Assembly (NCBI GenBank): GCA_949280095.1
Contig: CASDHD010000029.1
Location: forward strand, 1-12,290
Source of the DNA: an uncultured Bacilli bacterium
GTDB lineage: Bacteria > Bacillota_I > Bacilli_A > RF39 > UBA660
Length of the DNA stretch: 12,290 nucleotides
Direction: 5' to 3'
Shown here: one piece after another, positions 1 through 6,047 of the stretch
Numbering within the stretch: the first letter of the stretch is position 1
How the letters are laid out: every line of letters begins with the position of its first letter
Notes under the pieces: model-generated
What the model saw: the letters and a program-made list of their open reading frames with translations, nothing else
What the model was told of the DNA's origin: nothing
The model's database searches: none
Position numbers and translations under genes: made by a program

Positions 1-69
1 TTCATGGTTATTTTCTGTTTTCTTAGCAATAACTTTTACTGCTTTTTTAGAACTTTTAATATTAGGCAT
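1..69 (-). CDS. rpsT: 30S ribosomal protein S20, 5' part only
   Basis: The minus strand from 69 down to the window edge encodes 23 residues beginning MPNIKSSKKAVKV, the typical lysine-rich start of ribosomal protein S20, which binds 16S rRNA early in small-subunit assembly. Only the N-terminus is visible; the rest lies outside the window. The start is supported by a strong ribosome binding site, AAAGGAGA, at minus-strand positions 82-75 and by a sigma-A promoter further upstream. rpsT divergent from gpr is the known Bacillus arrangement, which supports the assignment despite the short fragment. Confidence 0.9.
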   Translation of the reverse strand, partial: MPNIKSSKKAVKVIAKKTENNHE

Positions 70-97
70 AAAAATCTCCTTTCTTAAATACATCCCA

Positions 98-126
98 ATT
101 CTATCAAAACTATCTCTTTTTTGCAA
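98..126 (-). promoter_or_regulatory. sigma-A promoter of rpsT
   Basis: On the minus strand a -35 box TTGCAA (126-121) and a -10 box TAGAAT (103-98) are separated by exactly 17 bases. The -10 box is preceded by TGA, giving an extended -10 element. The expected transcription start lies about 20 bases before the rpsT ribosome binding site. This fits constitutive high expression of a ribosomal protein gene. Confidence 0.8.
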
Positions 127-172
127 GTATTAACCTATTAAAATCTATGCGACTAAAAGGAAAAATATTTCA

Positions 173-179
173 CATACTA
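173..179 (+). promoter_or_regulatory. possible sigma-G/sigma-F-type -10 element of gpr
   Basis: CATACTA at 173-179 matches the forespore sigma-G -10 consensus (CATWHTA). The -35 side is poor: the nearest candidate, TGCGAC at 148-153, fits only in part and the spacer would be about 19 bases. The context supports it, because gpr is a known sigma-F/sigma-G gene in Bacillus. Transcription would start near 186, within or at the edge of the ribosome binding site AGGAGA (185-190), giving a very short leader. Confidence 0.45.
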
Positions 180-197
180 GAATTAGGAGAATAAATT

Positions 198-938
198 ATG
201 AAACAAAAACTTTTTTTAGACGTAGGAATTGATAAAATAGATACTAAGTACAAAGTGGAAGAAAAGAAAAATCATGCTGTTAAAACGACCCATTATCATG
301 TTGTGAAAGAAACAAAAAAAGAAATAAAAAGAGATGTAGGAGATTATTTTGTTATGCAATTTACCTATGAAAATTTACTTACCAAAGGGAATATTTTAAC
401 AAAAGAAGTAGAACGAATTTTAAAAATATTCTTAAAAAAATATCAAAAATCTAAAAAAGTACTAGTCGTAGGTCTTGGTAATAAAACAGTGGATGGAGAT
501 GCCTTAGGAGCCGAAACCACTGAGAAAATGATAGCAACCAATCAATATCAGGATTTTTTAACCATTCCTAAAATAGCTCTATTTAATCCATCCATTACAG
601 AAAAAACAGGAATTAGTTCTTTTAAACTTATTGAAATGGTTGTTCAAAATTTAAAACCAGATATTATCATCATGATTGACTCCATGTCTACAAAAAAAGA
701 AGATTACCTAAATAGCGCAATTGAAATCAATGATACAGGAATCATTCCTGGAAGTGCCTTAAACTCAGCAAAAGAAATCAATAACAAAACTTTTCATATT
801 CCTGTAGTTTCCATTGGAGTACCCCTGTGTCTAGAACAAAACAAAAAGTTTTATACCAGCGTTTCTATTCATGAAGTTTTAGAAGCATCCTCAACAATTA
901 TTGCAAATAGCATCAACAATCTTTTTTTGAAACAATAA
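198..938 (+). CDS. gpr: GPR germination endopeptidase (spore protease)
   Basis: The product, 246 residues, is the protease (MEROPS A25) that degrades small acid-soluble spore proteins at germination. The core is clear: VVGLGN at 90-95 followed by DALG at 101-104, a TGI segment at 137-139, MIDS at 159-162, NDTGIIPGS at 178-186 and IPVVSIGVP at 201-209. D101 and D161 align with the two aspartates known to be essential in the Bacillus enzyme. The protein is much shorter than the roughly 370-residue Bacillus form, with the N-terminal part and the C-terminus both reduced. The Bacillus enzyme is made as a zymogen; no cleavage site can be named here, although about 15 residues precede a segment resembling the mature N-terminus. 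The start at 198 follows AGGAGA with a normal spacer. It lies between rpsT and spoIIP, as in Bacillus. Confidence 0.92.
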   Translation: MKQKLFLDVGIDKIDTKYKVEEKKNHAVKTTHYHVVKETKKEIKRDVGDYFVMQFTYENLLTKGNILTKEVERILKIFLKKYQKSKKVLVVGLGNKTVDGDALGAETTEKMIATNQYQDFLTIPKIALFNPSITEKTGISSFKLIEMVVQNLKPDIIIMIDSMSTKKEDYLNSAIEINDTGIIPGSALNSAKEINNKTFHIPVVSIGVPLCLEQNKKFYTSVSIHEVLEASSTIIANSINNLFLKQ

Positions 939-941
939 AAT

Positions 942-968
942 AGGAAAAAATAAAAATTTCCTTTTTTT
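942..968 (+). terminator. rho-independent terminator after gpr
   Basis: AGGAAA (942-947) pairs with TTTCCT (957-962) around a nine-base A-rich loop and runs into seven T residues (962-968). It begins four bases after the gpr stop. The stem is short and weak, so some read-through into spoIIP is plausible, as is known for the Bacillus gpr-spoIIP pair. Confidence 0.6.
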
Positions 969-995
969 ATGACATTTTTTTCTTCTTAGTATAGT

Positions 996-1001
996 TATAC
1001 T
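996..1001 (+). promoter_or_regulatory. candidate -10 element of spoIIP
   Basis: TATACT at 996-1001 lies 21 bases before the spoIIP start and could be a sigma-A -10 box. The same bases read TATACTGT (996-1003), which is also a partial match to the mother-cell sigma-E -10 consensus (CATACANT). A TGACAT motif at 970-975 is the only -35 candidate and is badly spaced for either. The sigma factor cannot be decided from sequence alone; sigma-E would be expected from the family. Confidence 0.35.
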
Positions 1002-1022
1002 GTTCAAAAAAGGGGAGATAGT

Positions 1023-1973
1023 ATGAAAAAACGAATTAAGACAAAACGCAAATTAAAATTTGGCTATAAAATCTTATTTAGTAGCCTGATTGCGCTTTCC
1101 TCGTTTTTATTTATTTTTCATCTTTTATATAATAAGTTCTTAGTAAAACTAGATAATGAAACCTTAATTAGCCATTTAGTGGATTATAATTTAAATACTA
1201 AGAAAACACATAATATCTTTTATGATATAGTTAATTTGAATAGCACAAATTTTCTTTTAAAATACACGTTAGGAGTAGACACTTTACAAGAGGACCATGA
1301 AGAACTAGTAAGTGGTATTGAGGCAGATTATATCGAAGATCCTTATGATGTAAAAGTAAACGAGCCTATTCTTTATATTTACAATACGCATCAAACAGAG
1401 GGTTATCAAAAATCAAACAATGCTTCCTATAATATAACTCCAAGTGTATTAATGGCTTCTTATATTTTAAGAGAGTCTTTAAATGACTTAGGAATACCTT
1501 CTATGGTAGAAACAAACGATATAGCAGAACTTTTACGAGTTCATAGTTGGAAATATTCTTATTCTTATGCAGCCAGTAAGATTTTGCTAGAAGATGCTAT
1601 CAAGAAAAATCCAGGTCTTACTTATTTTATTGATATACATCGAGATGCAATGAGTTACGATATTACAACGACTACTATTGGCGATAAAAAATATGCAAAA
1701 GTTTTATTTGTTATCGGAAAAGACAATCCTGAATATGAAAAAAATTTAAAAATGGCAGAAAGTATTAATGAATACATTAAAGGAATTAATCCAAACCTTA
1801 CAAGAGGAATATCCCAAAAAGGAGGTAGTGGTGTCAATGGAATTTATAATCAAAATATAAGTCCTAATGCCATTCTAATCGAGCTTGGAGGACAATATAA
1901 TAATATAACAGAAGTGAATAATACTTTGAATATTTTAGCAGAAGCTATTTACCATTATGTGAAAGGGGAATAA
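1023..1973 (+). CDS. spoIIP: stage II sporulation protein P, engulfment peptidoglycan amidase/endopeptidase
   Basis: The 316-residue protein has a basic N-terminus, one membrane segment at about 15-36 and an extracytoplasmic SpoIIP domain from about 112 to the end. Known SpoIIP proteins cut peptidoglycan (amidase plus endopeptidase) together with SpoIID and SpoIIM to drive the mother-cell membrane around the forespore. Visible hallmarks are NTHQTEGY (121-128), FIDIHRDA (202-209) and IELGG (286-290). H123, E126, H206 and E287 are the likely zinc and catalytic residues, by analogy with the related amidases. The region between the anchor and the domain (37-111) is a short stalk, and the protein is somewhat shorter than the Bacillus one. 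The start follows a strong GGGGAGA site (1012-1018). It follows gpr and is tightly linked to the next gene, two bases downstream. Confidence 0.93.
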   Translation: MKKRIKTKRKLKFGYKILFSSLIALSSFLFIFHLLYNKFLVKLDNETLISHLVDYNLNTKKTHNIFYDIVNLNSTNFLLKYTLGVDTLQEDHEELVSGIEADYIEDPYDVKVNEPILYIYNTHQTEGYQKSNNASYNITPSVLMASYILRESLNDLGIPSMVETNDIAELLRVHSWKYSYSYAASKILLEDAIKKNPGLTYFIDIHRDAMSYDITTTTIGDKKYAKVLFVIGKDNPEYEKNLKMAESINEYIKGINPNLTRGISQKGGSGVNGIYNQNISPNAILIELGGQYNNITEVNNTLNILAEAIYHYVKGE

Positions 1974-1975
1974 AA

Positions 1976-2302
1976 TTGAAAAAGAAAGAAAAGAATCCAT
2001 TTTTTCGAATATTGAGTGCCTTGTTTCTTTTATTTATTAGTTTATATATTGCTTTAGAAAGTGGTTATTACGAAGCGAAAGTAACCAAGAAAACCGCTAT
2101 GACAGAAGAAAGCATTAAAAAGTTTGAACAGGATATCAAAGAAGGAAACCCTATTGACGTTAATTCCTATACTTATAACGAATATAAAGATTATAGTAAC
2201 AATACTACCGATGCTGCAATATTTATTGGAAGCAAAGTAGAATCCTTTATGTCAAATGGAATTACAGAAATATTTGATATTGTAAAATCTTTGTTTACGT
2301 AA
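1976..2302 (+). CDS. small single-pass membrane protein in the yqxA position
   Basis: This 108-residue protein starts at TTG two bases after the spoIIP stop, with its ribosome binding site (GAAAGGGG, 1961-1968) inside spoIIP, so the two are probably translationally coupled. It has a basic N-terminus, one membrane segment at about 9-27, then an acidic, soluble part with TEESIKKFEQDIKEG at 43-57, a KDYSNNTTDA stretch near 71-80 and an amphipathic C-terminal helix. No enzymatic motif is seen. In Bacillus the gene yqxA, encoding a small membrane protein of unknown function, occupies the same place between spoIIP and lepA. I infer positional equivalence but cannot show homology by eye, so no symbol is given. 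A role in sporulation or engulfment is suggested only by the coupling. Confidence 0.8.
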   Translation: MKKKEKNPFFRILSALFLLFISLYIALESGYYEAKVTKKTAMTEESIKKFEQDIKEGNPIDVNSYTYNEYKDYSNNTTDAAIFIGSKVESFMSNGITEIFDIVKSLFT

Positions 2303-2325
2303 AAATTTTTACACCTTATTTTGTC

Positions 2326-2348
2326 GAAAGCCTTGTGCTTTCTTTTTT
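2326..2348 (+). terminator. rho-independent terminator after the spoIIP unit
   Basis: GAAAGC (2326-2331) pairs perfectly with GCTTTC (2337-2342) around the loop CTTGT and is followed by six T residues (2343-2348). It lies 24 bases after the stop of the small membrane protein and separates the sporulation block from the exporter genes. Confidence 0.75.
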
Positions 2349-2370
2349 AATTTGCTCTAATTTGGCTCTG

Positions 2371-2380
2371 TGACGTGTCA
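2371..2380 (+). promoter_or_regulatory. small palindrome upstream of the exporter genes
   Basis: TGACGTGTCA at 2371-2380 is an inverted repeat with TGAC/GTCA arms around GT. It lies about 70 bases before the exporter -10 box, which is far for a repressor site but possible for an activator site. It also falls within a stretch that may be decayed coding sequence, so it may be chance. No regulator gene adjoins the exporter. Confidence 0.15.
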
Positions 2381-2444
2381 ATACATAATTTTATAATTCT
2401 ATTCATGCGGTCTTGAATGGAACATTTTATTTTTATGAAAAAAA

Positions 2445-2453
2445 TGCTATAAT
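2445..2453 (+). promoter_or_regulatory. extended -10 promoter of the ABC exporter genes
   Basis: TGCTATAAT at 2445-2453 combines a perfect TATAAT -10 box with the TGn extension. No good -35 box lies 17 bases upstream (TTTTAT at 2425-2430), which is common for extended -10 promoters. The expected start near 2460 gives a leader of about 24 bases containing the ribosome binding site AAGTAGG (2470-2476). No leader peptide or attenuator fits in it. Confidence 0.65.
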
Positions 2454-2483
2454 CTAAAGCGAAAAAGTAAAGTAGGTAAAAAT

Positions 2484-4187
2484 ATGAAATGGATTTTAAA
2501 TATGGATATAAAATACAATAAAACTTATATTATTTCAAATATATTTTTAATTTTTTTTGACAGCATTGGATTTCTAGTTCCCATTCTAATTGGATATTTA
2601 GTTGATAGTGTCACAATTTATAATGATTATAGCAAACTGTTGTATATAACAATTACGATAATTATATTTGTCATTTTCAAAACAGTAGGAGCTTACCTTA
2701 GTGTAATAAAGCTTGATATGACTGTAAATCGAATGGTTTGTTCTTTAAGAGAAAAATGCTACAAGAATCTTAATCGTTTAGATTATTATTTTTTTGAACA
2801 TAAAAAGCGTGGAGAATTAATGACAAATTTCACTTTAGATTTAAACCAAATTAAGACGCATGTGGCTTATAATATTAAAACGATTGGAGCTATTGTTATT
2901 TCTTTTGGATGCTCATTAGCTTATTTATTAACTATTAATATTCCATTTACAATTATTCTGCTTACTCCAGGTGTCTTGGTGGGCATTACTTCTTATAAAT
3001 TTTTAAAGAAAGCTTCTTTAGAACATGAAAAAGCAAGAAATTTAGCTGCAAATTCAAATGAATTCATAAGTGATAATATTGAAGCAAATAAAATTGTAAA
3101 GACATTTACTTTAGAACAAGATGAAATTGAAAAAATGAAAGAAGTAAATAAACTTTGGGTAAATAAAAATATAGACATAGCTTTAATGGAAAGTAAGTTT
3201 TATATGCAAGTCGATTTTTTGAGTTATTTGATGAATATTATATTTTTACTTGTAGGAGGAATTTTATTTATTTATAATCAAATTACTATGGGAGAATTAA
3301 TTATATTTAATGCTTATCTTTATAATTTAAGAGCTCCTTTTACAAGATTGAGTGGTCTTCTAAATAGTGTGCAAAGATATAAAGTTTCAAAAGCAAGAAT
3401 CGATAGTCTAATAAATGCAAAGCCTAAAATTGTTTTAAATGGTCAAGAACATATAGATAATCTACTTGTTCCTATTGTTTTTAAAAATGTACATATTGTT
3501 TATGATAAAAAAATTATTTTAGAAAATTTAAATTTACAAATCAATCCCTATGAAACAATTGCATTCATTGGGAAAGTTGGTTCAGGAAAATCCTCAATAG
3601 TCAATATGCTTCTAGGATTTATTACACCTAAAAGCGGTGAAATATTAATTAATGGAAAAAACTACTTGGATTATGATATTAAAGATATACGAAAGAAAAT
3701 AGGGTATGTTGCCCAACAAGCTTTTTTATTTAGCGACAGCATTTACAATAATATTAAATATGGAAATACAAATCTTAATAAGGAAGAAGCAATGAGATAT
3801 GCTTCTATCGCTTGTTGCGATTATATCGAAAAATTACCTTATGAAATAGATACCCTTATTGGTGAAAGAGGAGTCGGATTGTCAGGTGGCGAAAAACAAA
3901 GATTGTCTTTAGCAAGAGCAATTGCTGTGTGTCCTGATATTCTTTTATTAGATGATATCACAAGTGCTCTGGATATAGAAACAGAAGAAAAAATAAACGA
4001 AAGTATAAACAATCTTATGTATAAATCTACAAAAATTATTATAGCTAGTAAAATCGTTTCTGTAAAAAACGCAGATAGAATTTATGTTTTAGATGAAGGT
4101 AAAGTTATAGAAAGCGGAACTCACGAGGAGCTTTTAAAACAAAAAGGATACTATTATGAACTTTATAAAATTCAGAAAGGAGAATAA
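2484..4187 (+). CDS. heterodimeric ABC exporter subunit with degenerate ATP site
   Basis: The 567-residue protein has an N-terminal six-helix exporter domain (about 1-310) fused to an ATPase domain (about 325-567). The nucleotide-binding motifs are the A-loop tyrosine Y340, Walker A GKVGSGKS at 363-370, Q-loop Q411, a normal signature LSGGE at 466-470 and Walker B ending in D490. Two catalytic residues are missing: the usual glutamate after Walker B is D491, and the switch histidine is S522 (ASK in place of AHR). This is the pattern of the non-hydrolysing half in heterodimeric exporters such as TM287/288 or BmrCD. The partner is the next gene, two bases after the stop. The substrate is unknown: drug, lipid or peptide are all possible. 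No peptidase domain or separate accessory protein points to bacteriocin export. Confidence 0.9.
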   Translation: MKWILNMDIKYNKTYIISNIFLIFFDSIGFLVPILIGYLVDSVTIYNDYSKLLYITITIIIFVIFKTVGAYLSVIKLDMTVNRMVCSLREKCYKNLNRLDYYFFEHKKRGELMTNFTLDLNQIKTHVAYNIKTIGAIVISFGCSLAYLLTINIPFTIILLTPGVLVGITSYKFLKKASLEHEKARNLAANSNEFISDNIEANKIVKTFTLEQDEIEKMKEVNKLWVNKNIDIALMESKFYMQVDFLSYLMNIIFLLVGGILFIYNQITMGELIIFNAYLYNLRAPFTRLSGLLNSVQRYKVSKARIDSLINAKPKIVLNGQEHIDNLLVPIVFKNVHIVYDKKIILENLNLQINPYETIAFIGKVGSGKSSIVNMLLGFITPKSGEILINGKNYLDYDIKDIRKKIGYVAQQAFLFSDSIYNNIKYGNTNLNKEEAMRYASIACCDYIEKLPYEIDTLIGERGVGLSGGEKQRLSLARAIAVCPDILLLDDITSALDIETEEKINESINNLMYKSTKIIIASKIVSVKNADRIYVLDEGKVIESGTHEELLKQKGYYYELYKIQKGE

Positions 4188-4189
4188 AA

Positions 4190-5953
4190 ATGAGAGTAAA
4201 TAATTACAAGCAAGATGAAGAAAAAACAAAATTTTCATTTAATAATATGTTACGAATGCTAAAATATACGCTCCCCTATAAAAAAGAATTATTTTCTTCA
4301 ACAGCAATGGGAATAATGTCGAGTATTTTTCTCCTTCTTATACCCAAAATTGTAAGTTATACAGTTGATACTGCATTTATAGAAAAAAATATCGTGAAAA
4401 TATTATGCTTAGCACTACTTATGCTTTGTTTAATTTTAATATCACTTTTTATTACAAATATTAGAAGATATAAGCAGAGTATTATATTAAACCATGTCGC
4501 GCATGACTTGAAAGTAGAGATATTTTCAAAATTACAATATTTACCGACTACATATTATGATACAAAGAGCAATGGGAAAATATACACAAGAGCTACAAGT
4601 TATCCCGATGATGTTGCTTCTGTACTTTGTTATGTTTTTATTGAAATTTTCTTAGAAATTATTAATTTGATTTTTATAATATTTTTTATGGTAACTACCA
4701 ATATTCAATTATCGTTAGTAAGCATTCTGTTGATGATTTTTTTGAGTTTGTTTTTTATACTTCTGTCTCCCATAATAAGAAAAAAACAACATGAGTATAA
4801 TAATAAGGAATCGAATATTAATGCTTTTCTATCTGAAAGTATAAATGGAATTCGAATTACACAGTCTTTTAATCGTGAAGAAGAAAATGAACGCATCTTA
4901 AAAGAATTAGAGAAAAAAAGAATGAAAGTATTAAAAACCAACATTTGTATTGGAAACTTGAATTGGTCATTAACTGGAATTTTTAGTTTAATAAGCATGG
5001 CATACATATATTATATCGGTTTGAAATATATGTATCCAGCAGTAAGCTTAGGTGTTATTCTTGCCATTGATTCTTATTCTTCAAGTTTTTGGGCACCAAT
5101 TGAAAATATATTTTCCAATTATAATAATTTAATGAATGCTAACACTTATTTAGAAAGAATATTTGAACTACTTGATGAACCTTTGCAAATTACTAACAGC
5201 CCAGATGCACAGTCTTTTGAAATAGAAGGAAATGTTACTTTTAATCACGTAATATTTGGGTATGATAGAAATAAAATAGTCTTATCTGATTTGAATTTTG
5301 AAATAAAAAAAGGTCAAAAAGTAGGAATTGTAGGAGAAACTGGTTGTGGTAAAACAACAATTTTAAATTTAATTTCAAGATTCTATGACATAATAGATGG
5401 TGAAATTTTGATTGATAATGTGAACATAAAAAATATTAAATTAGAAAACTTGCGTGGCCAGATAAGTATAATGTTTCAAGATAATTTTCTGTTTGCTAGA
5501 AGTGTCTATGAAAATTTGATTTTAAATAAGTCATGTTCAAGAATAGAGGTACAAAATATTTGTCAAAAACTTGGAATACATGATATAATTCTTTCTTTAG
5601 AAAACGGTTATGATACAATTCTTTATAATAATGGTTCAAACTTATCAAATGGGGAAAGACAGCTTTTATGTCTTGCACGAATTATGATTCAAGATCCCAA
5701 AATTTTAATTTTAGATGAGGCAACTTCCAATGTGGATGCAAAAACAGAAAAGAAAATAGAAGAAGCAATGAGTATGGTATCTAAAAATCGTACTACTATT
5801 ATGGTTGCTCATCGTTTAAGTACAATAAAGAATACAGATGTTATCTTTGTTATGAAAGATGGCAAACTTATAGAAACAGGTACACACGATGAACTTATAA
5901 AACAAAACGGATATTACAACAGTTTATATATGAAACAGTATAAGGTACTTTAA
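4190..5953 (+). CDS. heterodimeric ABC exporter subunit with catalytic ATP site
   Basis: The 587-residue partner has a soluble N-terminal extension of about 30 residues, a six-helix membrane domain (about 35-305) and an ATPase domain (about 340-587). The motifs are the A-loop tyrosine Y358, Walker A GETGCGKT at 382-389, Q-loop Q430, Walker B ILILDE with D509 and E510, and the switch histidine H541 in AHRLST. Its hydrolytic residues are therefore complete. Its signature is altered: LSNGE at 485-489, with asparagine for the first glycine. That altered signature would face the defective Walker site of the first subunit, while the normal signature of the first subunit completes the good site here. 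The ribosome binding site GAAAGGAGA (4175-4183) overlaps the end of the preceding gene. Both subunits would sit in the cytoplasmic membrane. Confidence 0.9.
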   Translation: MRVNNYKQDEEKTKFSFNNMLRMLKYTLPYKKELFSSTAMGIMSSIFLLLIPKIVSYTVDTAFIEKNIVKILCLALLMLCLILISLFITNIRRYKQSIILNHVAHDLKVEIFSKLQYLPTTYYDTKSNGKIYTRATSYPDDVASVLCYVFIEIFLEIINLIFIIFFMVTTNIQLSLVSILLMIFLSLFFILLSPIIRKKQHEYNNKESNINAFLSESINGIRITQSFNREEENERILKELEKKRMKVLKTNICIGNLNWSLTGIFSLISMAYIYYIGLKYMYPAVSLGVILAIDSYSSSFWAPIENIFSNYNNLMNANTYLERIFELLDEPLQITNSPDAQSFEIEGNVTFNHVIFGYDRNKIVLSDLNFEIKKGQKVGIVGETGCGKTTILNLISRFYDIIDGEILIDNVNIKNIKLENLRGQISIMFQDNFLFARSVYENLILNKSCSRIEVQNICQKLGIHDIILSLENGYDTILYNNGSNLSNGERQLLCLARIMIQDPKILILDEATSNVDAKTEKKIEEAMSMVSKNRTTIMVAHRLSTIKNTDVIFVMKDGKLIETGTHDELIKQNGYYNSLYMKQYKVL

Positions 5954-5969
5954 CAAAAAGTAAAAAAAT

Positions 5970-6013
5970 AAGAGAAAGATTGCTGTAAAAAGTTCTACCT
6001 CTTTCTTTTTTTT
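5970..6013 (+). terminator. terminator after the exporter genes
   Basis: AAGAGAAAGA (5970-5979) pairs with TCTTTCTTTT (6000-6009), ten pairs with one G-T wobble, around a 20-base loop. A run of eight T residues (6006-6013) forms part of the 3' arm and tail. The arm is AU-rich and the loop is long, so efficiency may be moderate. It separates the exporter from lepA. Confidence 0.6.
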
Positions 6014-6024
6014 GAGAAATTCAG

Positions 6025-6030
6025 TATAAT
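6025..6030 (+). promoter_or_regulatory. -10 box of the lepA operon
   Basis: A perfect TATAAT lies at 6025-6030, just after the exporter terminator. The -35 region at 17-base spacing (TTTCTT, 6002-6007) is poor and overlaps the terminator arm. The predicted start near 6037 leaves only about 11 bases before the lepA start codon, with no good ribosome binding site in them. Confidence 0.5.
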
Positions 6031-6047
6031 AGTAATCGTGATGAGAT

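Noticed and set aside
1655..1837. Minus-strand open frame of 60 codons inside spoIIP
   Set aside because: It lies wholly within a well-supported gene, has no ribosome binding site worth naming and its translation is not protein-like.
2454..2483. Leader peptide or attenuator in front of the exporter, as known for some drug-induced exporters
   Set aside because: The predicted leader is only about 24 bases and contains neither a small open frame nor a hairpin.
4705..5007. Minus-strand open frame of 100 codons inside the second exporter gene
   Set aside because: Antisense shadow of a membrane domain; the sequence is a by-product of the AT-rich coding strand.
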